Part shown: positions 21,035-28,575 of the stretch, in pieces | Layout of the letters: every line of letters begins with the position of its first letter | How positions within the stretch are numbered: position 1 is the stretch's first letter | NCBI RefSeq assembly: GCF_030127105.1 | Contig: NZ_CP126161.1 | Location: forward strand, 2,480,001 to 2,544,000 | Length of the DNA: 64,000 bases | From: Haloarcula pelagica | GTDB lineage: Archaea > Halobacteriota > Halobacteria > Halobacteriales > Haloarculaceae | Reading direction: 5' to 3' | Translations under genes and position numbers: made by a program | The notes under the pieces: model-generated | Databases searched by the model: none | What the model saw: only the letters and a program-made list of their open reading frames with translations | Told to the model about the DNA's origin: nothing

Positions 21035-22087
21035 ATGGACGACAACCTCGTCGAGTCGCTCCGCGAGATCGGACTGACCGAGTACCAGTCCCGGAGCTAT
21101 ATCGCAGTCGTGACGCTGGGAACAGCCGAACTCACGCACCTCGCGGAGGAAGCCGAGGTCCCCGTACAGCGTATCTACGATGTCGTCGACGACCTCCAGC
21201 AGGTCGGCCTCGTGGAAGTCCACGAGGGGAGCGACGCGAAGCAGGCCGTGGCGGTCCCACCGAAATCGGGCCTGACGGCGCTGAAACGCCAGCGGGTCGC
21301 CCAGTTCGAATCGACGTTCGAGACGGCCACCGACACGCTCTCCGAGCGGTTCGCCGAGGTCACGACTTCTGCCGGGTTCGTCACGTCTCTCACACACGAG
21401 GCGTCGGTCCGGCGCCACGTGGCCAGCGCGATCGAGAGCGCGGACTGGTGGCTGTTTCTCTCGCTGCCGCGTCCGTGGTATCAGGCTGTCGAGGCGGAAC
21501 TCGACGCGGCCCTCGACCGCGGCGTTACCGTCCGTCTGGTGGTCCAATCGCCGGACCGGGCGGCGATCGAGAACCTCGCGTATCCCGACGATCTTCAGGT
21601 CCGCTATCGGACCCGCGCAGACACGATCGTCGCTGCCGACCGTTCGTACGGTGTGTTTCGCGGGGTCGGGGTTCCGTCGATGGACCGCCAGGCGCTCGCG
21701 ACCGACGACGACAATATCGTCGATATGCTTCGCCGGTACGGCGAGCAGTTCTGGCTGGGATCGCCCCCGATCCAGACCGACTACACGCTCCCGATGCGGT
21801 TCCTGACGCCCTGGCAGGCACTGACGGCACTTTCTGCGTCGTTCGAGGACGAGACGACCCTGACCGCGACGGTCGAGGGCCACGAGGTCGATACCGGCCA
21901 GCGCGACACCTGGACGGGGACCATCGGTGACTACACCGTCGATCCACCGGGACTCGAAGGGACGGCGATCCTCCCGGACATCGTGCAGTTCGAGATCGAA
22001 ACCGACGACGGCACGCTCACCGTCGGCGGCTGGGACGCGACGATCGAAGACATCGCTGCCCACGGGTTCGAGATCGACTTCGCGTGA
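21035..22087 (+). CDS. TrmB-family transcriptional regulator
   Basis: The 350-residue protein has an N-terminal winged helix (residues 5-75) of the TrmB type: LREIGLTEYQSRSYIAVVTLG, then VPVQRIYDVVDDLQQVGLVEV. A coiled-coil linker follows, then a phospholipase-D-like effector domain (about residues 115-250) and a C-terminal beta domain, the usual architecture of sugar-responsive TrmB proteins. In haloarchaea such proteins control sugar catabolism and gluconeogenesis genes. The ligand here is unknown. The upstream 270 bases contain weak TATA-like elements near 20930-20955, so the transcript may have a leader. Confidence 0.88.
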   Translation: MDDNLVESLREIGLTEYQSRSYIAVVTLGTAELTHLAEEAEVPVQRIYDVVDDLQQVGLVEVHEGSDAKQAVAVPPKSGLTALKRQRVAQFESTFETATDTLSERFAEVTTSAGFVTSLTHEASVRRHVASAIESADWWLFLSLPRPWYQAVEAELDAALDRGVTVRLVVQSPDRAAIENLAYPDDLQVRYRTRADTIVAADRSYGVFRGVGVPSMDRQALATDDDNIVDMLRRYGEQFWLGSPPIQTDYTLPMRFLTPWQALTALSASFEDETTLTATVEGHEVDTGQRDTWTGTIGDYTVDPPGLEGTAILPDIVQFEIETDDGTLTVGGWDATIEDIAAHGFEIDFA

Positions 22088-22096
22088 GGGGCGAGT

Positions 22097-22399
22097 TCAC
22101 CGTCGTTCGAAGCTCGTACCGTCGCTTAGCATCCCGTTTTCGTCCATAAACTGTAGCGCGTCGTCGCCTCGGTCGGTGATGGAATACAGTCGTCCGCGTT
22201 TCGTGTCGTCATCGACGACGAGGTCGATAAGGCCGCGCTCGCGGAGCGTACCAGCGGCCTCGCTGATGCGGCTATACTCCTGCCCGGTATCCTCCCGTAT
22301 CTGTGCAGGGATCGCCGCCCCCTCGGCGAGTCGTCGAAGCACCATCGTACGGTGCGGTGACCGTACAACGAACGACGCATCGTCCTCAACCTGACCCAT
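22097..22399 (-). CDS. Small winged-helix DNA-binding protein
   Basis: The 100-residue product is a single winged helix, with HRTMVLRRLAEGAAIPAQI, a recognition helix around YSRISEAAGTLRERGLIDL, and a wing ending in GRLYSITDRG. This resembles ArsR/PadR-like haloarchaeal regulators. It is divergent from the methyltransferase gene with 101 bases between them, and 16-base tandem repeats lie in that gap. It could serve as the island's controller, similar in role to C proteins of restriction systems but of a different family. It could also be an unrelated host gene, since its GC content is closer to the host's. Confidence 0.75.
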   Translation of the reverse strand: MGQVEDDASFVVRSPHRTMVLRRLAEGAAIPAQIREDTGQEYSRISEAAGTLRERGLIDLVVDDDTKRGRLYSITDRGDDALQFMDENGMLSDGTSFERR

Positions 22400-22432
22400 C
22401 TTACTGACGAGATAGCTCCTCTAACACATGAG

Positions 22433-22469
22433 AATACTTATGTTTTAGCTCAAAATACTTACACTTTTG
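22433..22469. repeat. Tandem 16-base direct repeat between winged-helix and methyltransferase genes
   Basis: Two copies, 22433-22448 (AATACTTATGTTTTAG) and 22454-22469 (AATACTTACACTTTTG), match at 12 of 16 positions and are offset by exactly 21 bases, two helical turns. They lie in the 101-base gap between divergent genes and include the AT-rich stretch where TATA boxes for both directions must be. The layout suits an operator for a dimeric regulator. This is inference. Confidence 0.5.
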
Positions 22470-22500
22470 TGACAAACAGAAGGATAGAGCCTAAGACGCT

Positions 22501-23484
22501 ATGAGCGAGATGACTCAAACGATGGGATATGAGCTCTACCAGGGCAACTCTTTCGGAGTCTTACCCGAGGAGTTCGAGGACAACTCGGTCCATGCTATTG
22601 TGACCGATCCGCCGTATGGTGTCGTAGAGTTCGAAACAGCGAATGTCGAGAAAATGCGTGAGGGAACCGGTGGTGTCTGGCGGATTCCTCCCGAACTGGA
22701 CGGAAACAAGCGCAAGCCACTCCCTCGGTTCACGACACTCACGGCGGACGACAAAGACAAGCTTCGAAACTTCTTCGAGACGTTTGGAGAAGCCGTCGAA
22801 CGTGTTCTTCGTCCGGGTGGGCATGTCTTTCTCGCGACGACGCAGTTACTGATGCACGAGGTCTCAAAGCAACTGGACGCAGCAGGGCTGGAGCGGCGTG
22901 ATGTTCTTGTCCGTGAGACGAAGACCCTCCGAGGCGGCGACCGCCCGAAAGGCGCGCACGACCATCCCGAGTATCAGAACGTGTCGTCGATGCCACGCGT
23001 TTACTGGGAGCCGTGGCTCCTCTACCGCAAACCGTTCGACGGGCGTTTAGACGACAATCTGTCGGAGTGGCAAACGGGCGGTCTCCGGCGTGAATCTGAT
23101 GATCGGCCCTTTACAGATCTACTCGGAAACGGAAAGACTCCGAAAGAAGAGACAGAAATCGTCAAGGACGCCCATCCGGGCGACGAGGAAGAGCGGGTCG
23201 CCCATCCGAATCTGAAGCCCCAGAAGCTGATGCGGGAGCTCTGTCACGCCGCGCTTCCCCTTCGTGAAGGGACAATTCTCGATCCGTTCATGGGAAGTGG
23301 ATCGACTGTCGCGGCAGCCCACGCACTCGGCTACGATGCGGTCGGAATCGAACTGGACGAAACTTTCTATCAGATGGCAGAGGAGGCTATCCCTGAACTC
23401 ACAAAAGTGCCGACAGAGATCGAACAGCGAGACGACGTGACGGCACACCGTACCGAGTCGCAATCACTCTCCGATTTCAGTTAG
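22501..23484 (+). CDS. Site-specific DNA methyltransferase (beta class)
   Basis: The 327-residue enzyme has the catalytic motif IV first (VTDPPYGVV, about residues 35-43) and the AdoMet-binding motif I last (LDPFMGSGSTVAAAHALGYDAVGIELD, about residues 260-285). That order defines beta-class amino-methyltransferases, and DPPY favours N6-adenine, although N4-cytosine is possible. The region between (about 100-240) would carry target recognition. Base composition is less GC-rich than in neighbours, which suggests transfer. The stop overlaps by four bases the end of the convergent gene at 23481. ATG 22501 is used; Met8 is an alternative. Confidence 0.9.
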   Translation: MSEMTQTMGYELYQGNSFGVLPEEFEDNSVHAIVTDPPYGVVEFETANVEKMREGTGGVWRIPPELDGNKRKPLPRFTTLTADDKDKLRNFFETFGEAVERVLRPGGHVFLATTQLLMHEVSKQLDAAGLERRDVLVRETKTLRGGDRPKGAHDHPEYQNVSSMPRVYWEPWLLYRKPFDGRLDDNLSEWQTGGLRRESDDRPFTDLLGNGKTPKEETEIVKDAHPGDEEERVAHPNLKPQKLMRELCHAALPLREGTILDPFMGSGSTVAAAHALGYDAVGIELDETFYQMAEEAIPELTKVPTEIEQRDDVTAHRTESQSLSDFS

Positions 23485-24056
23485 GGTTCGAACTCGGCGA
23501 CGACTATCTCTCGCTCACGCAGGTCCTCGTAGTCATACATCCAGGCTGTCACGCCACTGTCCCAGTCGTCCCACTCCATATCTGGTTCCAATCCGTCGTT
23601 CTCGATGGCGTCGACGAACGCGGCCAAATCGACGATCCGGAACCACTCCACGTCGTCATCGGGTATCTTCATCCGAGTGGCGTACTTCGGCACGATGTCC
23701 CACGGGTCAGCTTTTCGCAGCTTGTCCAACTCTGACGGAGCTGTCGAACCCGTCTCCACCCGAATGTCGAATCTCGACGCCCGCTCGTTGAAATGGTTCC
23801 GGTGATTCACCCCAAAAGCAGGAGAGTCGAACGTGTCCACGAGATAATCTATGCCGGAGTAGTCCATGATCTGGCGTATCGCCTTGTTCTCGGCGAAGTT
23901 GTCGAACGCTTCCTCGCCTTCGACAGCCGTGACGTTTCTCGCCTTGAATGCGTCTTTCAGCACCGACCGAACGATCTCGTCTGCCGCTTGACCCTGTTTG
24001 AAACGCGCCTCGTCGAACTGATCGCCAAACATTCGTCCGTCATCATTCCCGTTCAT
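23481..24056 (-). CDS. Unknown protein of restriction-modification island, possible nuclease fold
   Basis: I do not recognise this 191-residue acidic protein with confidence. A segment GIDYLVDTFDSPAFGVNHRNHF followed by RFDIRVETG resembles, in layout, degenerate PD-(D/E)xK cores (an acidic residue after a strand, a short gap, then a polar-x-basic triad), and SELDKL follows. Catalytic residues are not canonical. The gene starts 31 bases after the restriction-endonuclease-like gene on the same strand, so the two are likely co-expressed. It may be a second subunit, a specificity or accessory protein, or an unrelated effector. Confidence 0.6.
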   Translation of the reverse strand: MNGNDDGRMFGDQFDEARFKQGQAADEIVRSVLKDAFKARNVTAVEGEEAFDNFAENKAIRQIMDYSGIDYLVDTFDSPAFGVNHRNHFNERASRFDIRVETGSTAPSELDKLRKADPWDIVPKYATRMKIPDDDVEWFRIVDLAAFVDAIENDGLEPDMEWDDWDSGVTAWMYDYEDLREREIVVAEFEP

Positions 24057-24087
24057 TGCTACCGTTCATGGAACTGCGGTCCTTCCA

Positions 24088-24828
24088 TCAGTTCTCACCC
24101 TGTGTCGTCTGCTCCGTCACGTACTCCGGGTGTTCGTCTGCGAAGGTCGGATCGAACTGCGCGTGCCGTTGCTTGTATTCGACTAATTCCTCACCGCGGC
24201 CCGTGATAGCCGCGGGATCTTCGTACACCGGATTCGACCGGAGCTTGTACATCCCCGACGAGATGATAGACGACGTGATCGTCCGGCGCGAGTCATCGTT
24301 CCGGCCCGAATGAGACCAGTCGTCCTCGTTCAAACTCCCGGCGAGAACCTGCACCAACCGGATCGGATCCATTTCGTCAACGTCGTCTTCAGGGTCGCCG
24401 CGCTCGTAGCGGAACACGATGAACCACGCCTCCTCGTTGTTGTGGGCCTGCCAGCCGCCGTTCGACTTCGAACACTTCGTTTCGATACCCTCCTCACCGT
24501 GGTGCACCTCGTAGTCCTGTTCAGCGTACTGTTCGTTGTCTACCGGGAGGATGTCGGGGAACCCATCCTGTTTCTGATTGATTATGAGTGTATCGCTGGC
24601 CTGTGCCAGTTCCTCGGTCGCTACGTTACCGATGAAGTCCGAGAGTGCGTTGTTCGCCCGCAGAACAGTTTCGATGCGTCCGTGTCCTTCCCGCAGCAGG
24701 AACTGATTCAGGTCGCCGTAGAAGTCGTAGAACTCCTTGATAGCTGCTCGGACCTCGCCCGGTTCAACAGCGTACGGGAGGTCCGCGTTCGGATTGAACC
24801 AATCCTCGTTGAACTTAGGATGCTGCAC
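24088..24828 (-). CDS. Probable type II restriction endonuclease
   Basis: The 246-residue protein has a plausible PD-(D/E)xK core: FPDILPV at about residue 90, then GIETKCSKSNGGWQ about 25 residues later, giving P-D...E-x-K. This is followed by NNEEAWFIVFRYE, a typical next strand. Proximity to a convergent DNA methyltransferase supports a restriction role. The recognition site is unknown. Upstream, only about 190 bases of repeat-rich, non-coding DNA separate it from tRNA-Gln. It has lower GC than flanking genes, consistent with acquisition. Confidence 0.75.
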   Translation of the reverse strand: MQHPKFNEDWFNPNADLPYAVEPGEVRAAIKEFYDFYGDLNQFLLREGHGRIETVLRANNALSDFIGNVATEELAQASDTLIINQKQDGFPDILPVDNEQYAEQDYEVHHGEEGIETKCSKSNGGWQAHNNEEAWFIVFRYERGDPEDDVDEMDPIRLVQVLAGSLNEDDWSHSGRNDDSRRTITSSIISSGMYKLRSNPVYEDPAAITGRGEELVEYKQRHAQFDPTFADEHPEYVTEQTTQGEN

Positions 24829-24917
24829 AAATCTCTCTGATTGATCGTTGAAACATGTACCGTAATACGGAATAATTCGATTTATTTACACTCTCTTGCG
24901 GAGTGCAACGGGGAACT

Positions 24918-24991
24918 CGTCCCTCCGAGCGGATTCGAACCGATGCGAGACTCGCTTCGCTCCTCTCGTAGGGTTCGAATCCGCAGGGACG
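24918..24991. repeat. Inverted tRNA-T-arm-like repeats beside tRNA-Gln
   Basis: GCGGATTCGAACC (24929-24941) and its exact complement GGTTCGAATCCGC (24972-24984) are flanked by CGTCCCT (24918-24924) and AGGGACG (24985-24991). The whole can fold as a long hairpin. The left copy, extended by one G, is a 14-base direct repeat of the tRNA-Gln T-arm at 25029-25042, offset by exactly 100 bases. Such partial tRNA 3' ends are typical scars of site-specific integration. Another small hairpin (CTCCCG...CGGGAG, about 24993-25016) follows. No integrase is seen. Confidence 0.6.
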
Positions 24992-25019
24992 ACTCCCGCT
25001 CACTTTCGTTCGGGAGAAG

Positions 25020-25123
25020 TAGTCCCGGGCGGATTCGAACCGCCGTCAAGGGCTGTCTTCGACGCTCGGGTGATCCCGACCGTCTCCAAAGGCCCTTATG
25101 ATTGGCCACTACACCACGGGACT
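25020..25123 (-). tRNA. tRNA-Gln(UUG) with 31-base intron
   Basis: The acceptor stem AGTCCCG pairs with CGGGACT, with A as discriminator at 25020. The T-arm is GGCGG-TTCGAAT-CCGCC. The anticodon stem AGGGC/GCCCT encloses anticodon TTG at 25089-25087. An intron of 31 bases (25085-25055) follows the base after the anticodon, the canonical archaeal 37/38 position. Removing it leaves 73 bases. A 31-base intron in tRNA-Gln(UUG) is known in Haloferax, which supports the assignment. CCA is not encoded. The 3' side faces the restriction-modification island. Confidence 0.93.
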
Positions 25124-25176
25124 CCGTCGTTCGACAGAAACACAAATCCCCGGAACGCACTTGAACGCTTCGAGTA

Positions 25177-25611
25177 TCAGTCGCTGATTACTTCGGCTTC
25201 CGTCTCCAGCAGGCCACAGACATCGTCTTCCGCGTCGAAACAGTCCGGACACTGCGGCTCCCGGTCGATGATCGTATCGAGGCGTTCGGCGACGGTCTCG
25301 TCGATGACGCCTTCCAGCTGTTTGGCTTCGGTGCGGAACTCCTCGACTTCGAGCACTTCGACGAGGAACCGCTCGATGATACAGTAGTTCTGAAGCGCGT
25401 CTCTGGCCTGTTTGATGCCGTCGTCGGTCAGATCGACGCCCTTGTACTTCTCGTGCTCCAGGAGGCCCCGGTCTTCGAGCTTCCCGATCATTTCGTTGGC
25501 ACTGGCGGGGCTCACGTCGAGTAGGTCGGCCACGTCGCCGGTCGACGCCGGGCCGTCGGACTGGTCCTGGACGAGGTAGATCGCTTTCAGATACTGGGCT
25601 TGTGTGTTCAT
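25177..25611 (-). CDS. DtxR/SirR-family metal-dependent regulator
   Basis: The 144-residue protein has an N-terminal winged helix (NTQAQYLKAIYLVQDQSDGPAST, then VSPASANEMIGKLEDRGLLEHEKYKGVDLTD). The dimerisation and metal-binding domain follows (FLVEVLEVEEF, VAERLDTIIDREPQCPDC). The family represses iron or manganese uptake genes when loaded with Fe(II) or Mn(II). No SH3-like third domain is present, which is normal for short archaeal members. C-terminal cysteines in CPDCFDAEDDVC may bind metal. The start codon overlaps the stop of the upstream ferritin-like gene (ATGA), so the two are co-translated. Confidence 0.92.
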   Translation of the reverse strand: MNTQAQYLKAIYLVQDQSDGPASTGDVADLLDVSPASANEMIGKLEDRGLLEHEKYKGVDLTDDGIKQARDALQNYCIIERFLVEVLEVEEFRTEAKQLEGVIDETVAERLDTIIDREPQCPDCFDAEDDVCGLLETEAEVISD

Positions 25612-26090
25612 CCGTGGTCCTCCATCAGTTCGGTGACCTCCTCGACGCCGTCGGCTTCTTCTTCGCGGATCTCTCTGAGTACCGTCAGCAACCGCTCACG
25701 GTCGATACTGAACTCGGCGTCGGAGGTCTCGATCGCCTCGATGAGATCGTCGTAGAACTTGTAGGCGGTCTCCTCGTTGCACAACTGGTCGTAGAGGATC
25801 CCGTCGAAGTCCTCGTCGGTCTCGTACTGGGCTTCGACGAGCATTTCGATCTCGTCGAACGGAACGGTATCGGCGTCCAGCTCGTCGACGAGTGCTTCGA
25901 GGCGTTCGCGGTGGTCGGCCGACTCGGCGGCGGCGTGGTCCAGCAACTCGGCCACTGCCGGCTCCAGTGGCTCGTCGCTGGCCCGCGCGTGCTTCTGCGA
26001 GCGGGCCTCGACGACCTCTTCGAGGACGACGCCGATCTGGAGGAGTCGGGTGAGCTGGTGGTCCGAGGCGATCGGCGCCTGCAGACTCAC
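25608..26090 (-). CDS. Ferritin-like / rubrerythrin-like protein
   Basis: The 160-residue, mainly helical protein has two pairs of helices with glutamates and histidines in ferritin-like positions (EEVVEARSQKHA near residue 25; ESADHRERLE near 55; CNEETAYKFYDDL near 105). This supports a four-helix diiron bundle, although not every ligand can be assigned. A role in iron storage or oxidant protection is inferred. The start is GTG 26090 with a Shine-Dalgarno sequence GGAGG about ten bases upstream and a TATA-like element about 40 bases upstream. It forms an operon with the DtxR-type regulator. Confidence 0.75.
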   Translation of the reverse strand: MSLQAPIASDHQLTRLLQIGVVLEEVVEARSQKHARASDEPLEPAVAELLDHAAAESADHRERLEALVDELDADTVPFDEIEMLVEAQYETDEDFDGILYDQLCNEETAYKFYDDLIEAIETSDAEFSIDRERLLTVLREIREEEADGVEEVTELMEDHG

Positions 26091-26346
26091 ACTGATCCCT
26101 CCGGCCGGTGGTCACGTGCCGAAACGGTCATAATCGCCCTTCGGGGAGGCGTCGACTTAAGCGGTTCCCTGTTCCGGCCCGAGACGTGGACGGTTCCACG
26201 GACGCTGGGGACGATCGCACCTCGCCGTGAGTGAACGCTATGGCCCGAAACCGGCGGGATCCCGGCTCGTACCGTCTATCGGGGGAGGGGCCGCCCTCCC
26301 GAGTCGAAACGCTCACTACCCGGGACACGGTGATGTAGGCCAAGAG

Positions 26347-27981
26347 ATGACTGACCCAGGCTGGCACGAGGATGCCGTTATCTACACGCTCGACGTGAAG
26401 ACGTTCAACGACAGCGACGGCGACGGCTGGGGGGACTTCCAGGGCCTCATCGAGAGACTAGACTACATCGACGAGTTGGGTGTCGACTGTCTGTGGTTAC
26501 GTCCGTTCTACCCGAGTCCGCTCCGTGACAACGGCTACGACGTGGCCGGCTACCGCGATGTCGACGACCGACTCGGCTCGCTGGCGGACTTCCGGGAGTT
26601 CACCGACCGGGCCCACGACCGGGGTATCAAGGTCCTGACCGACCTCGTGTTCAACCACACCTCGATCGAGCACGACTGGTTCCAGCAGGCCCGCGAGGAC
26701 CCCGACTCGAAGTACCACGACTACTATCTCTGGACCAGTCACGTCGAGGACGCCTACAACACGATCAACATCTTCCCCGAGTACGAGGACGGCGTCTGGA
26801 GCTACGACGAGGCCGCCGGCAAACACTACTTCCACCAGTTCTACCACCACCAGCCCGACCTCAACGTCGCGAACCCCGAGGTCCGCGACGAGATGCACGA
26901 TGTCCTGCGGTTCTGGCTCGATCAGGGCGCGGACGGCTTCCGTATCGACGCCGCCCACCCGATGCTCCAGGCGAAAGGGCACAACGCCACGACCGAGGGC
27001 GTCTGGATGTTCGAGGAGATGAAAGATGTCGTCCGCGCCGAGAAAGACCACGCCATCCTGCTGGCGGAGGCCGACGACCAGCCCGACGAACTGGACTACT
27101 ACTTCGCGGACGGCAACGCCTTCGACCTGATGTTCAACTTCGTCCTGAACGCCCACATGGTGTACGGGCTCGGCGTCAGGGACACCTGGCCGCTCCACCA
27201 CGCCGACGAGCTCCTCCCGAATATTTCCCACGTGGGTCAGTGGGCGAACTTCCTGCGCAACCACGACGAGTGGAACCTGCTGAAACTGCCAAACGAGGCG
27301 CTGGAACACGCCCGGGAGTATTTCGGCCCCGAGGACGACTCCTCGTGGATCTTCGGTCGGGGCCACCGGCTCCGGCTTGCGGACCTGCTCGACGGCGACC
27401 ACGACCGCATCGCGATGGCTCACAGTCTCCTGCTCTCGTATCCGGGGACGCCGGTGATCCTCTCGGGCGACGAGATCGGGATGGGCTCGGACCTCTGGCT
27501 GGAGGAACGCGAGTCCGTCCGGACGCCGATGCAGTGGGACGACAGCGAGAACGGCGGCTTCTCGACCGCCGACCGCGAGGACTGTTACAACCCCTCGATG
27601 GTCGGCAACGAGTTCAGCTACGAACAGATCAACGTCGCCGACCAGCGCGAGGACCCGGACTCGCTGCTCTCACAGGTCCAGCGCATCGTCGAGACGCGCC
27701 AGGACAACCCCGCCATCAGTGACGGCGACTTCCACATCACCGACACCGGTCACAAGGACGTGCTGGTCCACCGGGTCGACACCGACGACCACGCCTACAT
27801 CTTCGCGCACAACTTCGCCGACGACTACCGCGAGTCCGTCCTCCAGTGGGAGGTCCCCGACGCCGACACCACGACGGAGGTCGGCCCGGGCGGCTACCAC
27901 GTCGAGGACGGTGGCGTCACGTTCCTGCTTGACCCGTACGACTACGTCTGGCTCCACGGCGACAAGTCCCACTGGGACTGA
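26347..27981 (+). CDS. GH13 alpha-amylase family enzyme, trehalose-synthase-like
   Basis: The 544-residue protein closely follows the GH13 subfamily that includes trehalose synthase: DAVIYTLDVKTFNDSDGDGW, GVDCLWLRPFYPSPLRDNGY and VLTDLVFNHTS. The nucleophile is Asp201 (GFRIDAAHP), the acid/base is Glu241 (LAEADDQP) and the stabiliser is Asp307 (FLRNHDEW). Trehalose synthase isomerises maltose to trehalose, a compatible solute, so an osmolyte role is plausible; oligo-1,6-glucosidase activity is an alternative. The ATG at 26347 starts just before the conserved N-terminus. The 255-base upstream gap includes an alternative frame from 26227 lacking family similarity. No kinase domain is fused. Confidence 0.88.
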   Translation: MTDPGWHEDAVIYTLDVKTFNDSDGDGWGDFQGLIERLDYIDELGVDCLWLRPFYPSPLRDNGYDVAGYRDVDDRLGSLADFREFTDRAHDRGIKVLTDLVFNHTSIEHDWFQQAREDPDSKYHDYYLWTSHVEDAYNTINIFPEYEDGVWSYDEAAGKHYFHQFYHHQPDLNVANPEVRDEMHDVLRFWLDQGADGFRIDAAHPMLQAKGHNATTEGVWMFEEMKDVVRAEKDHAILLAEADDQPDELDYYFADGNAFDLMFNFVLNAHMVYGLGVRDTWPLHHADELLPNISHVGQWANFLRNHDEWNLLKLPNEALEHAREYFGPEDDSSWIFGRGHRLRLADLLDGDHDRIAMAHSLLLSYPGTPVILSGDEIGMGSDLWLEERESVRTPMQWDDSENGGFSTADREDCYNPSMVGNEFSYEQINVADQREDPDSLLSQVQRIVETRQDNPAISDGDFHITDTGHKDVLVHRVDTDDHAYIFAHNFADDYRESVLQWEVPDADTTTEVGPGGYHVEDGGVTFLLDPYDYVWLHGDKSHWD

Positions 27982-27995
27982 GCGACGGCCCTGTC

Positions 27996-28502
27996 TCAGT
28001 CCTCCGCGGTCCCTGCTGGCGGCCATTCTCTCCAGGATACGTCCCGGCCGGGGTAGGCGACCCGCTCGAAGGGCCACTCGGTCCTGATCCAGTCTCGACA
28101 GGCCGTCCCGATCGCTTCGGCCAGGCCACGCTCGATCGCGTGGTCGGACACCCAGTAGTACACCGCGGCGTCGTACCCCTCGACCCGCGTCGGCTGGACA
28201 TACAGACAGCCCAGTTCGACCGTCTCGCCGGGGTCGAACACCCCGTAGGTGAACGCGTCCCGCCGCTGGTGTTCCTTGTAGTGCCAGCACACGTCGACCC
28301 GGTTTTGCGCCTCCGAGAGGCCCGTCGGCCACTCGTCGTCGGGGCCGAAGATCCCGTGTAGTCGGTCACCGCTCCCGGTCACGGCTTCGTAGTCGATGTC
28401 GGCGTCCTCGGGCACCAGCGGCCGGAGCAGGAACTCGTCGGTCGACAGTCGCTCCGGAACGGCCGCGGATGGGTCGAGCAGGTCCGGCGTCTCGAACGGC
28501 AT
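27996..28502 (-). CDS. GNAT-like acetyltransferase
   Basis: The 168-residue protein resembles GNAT N-acetyltransferases. It has an N-terminal strand LRPLVPEDADIDYEAV, central strands FTYGVFDPGETVELGCLYV, then VYYWVSDHAIERGLAEAIG, corresponding to the acetyl-CoA-binding region. The usual R/Q-x2-G-x-G/A loop is not clear, so this is a divergent member. The substrate is unknown. The start at 28502 is preferred; an in-frame ATG seven codons upstream is possible. Confidence 0.7.
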   Translation of the reverse strand: MPFETPDLLDPSAAVPERLSTDEFLLRPLVPEDADIDYEAVTGSGDRLHGIFGPDDEWPTGLSEAQNRVDVCWHYKEHQRRDAFTYGVFDPGETVELGCLYVQPTRVEGYDAAVYYWVSDHAIERGLAEAIGTACRDWIRTEWPFERVAYPGRDVSWREWPPAGTAED

Positions 28503-28575
28503 GACTGGACCGACACGCGGCACGGGTATCGCCGTTGCGGTCGGTGTGTCGTCCTTCCCCTGGAAGAACCGTCGA

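Noticed and set aside
26227-26346. 40-codon extension of the GH13 enzyme
   Set aside because: No similarity in style to the family start; the conserved region begins right after ATG 26347.
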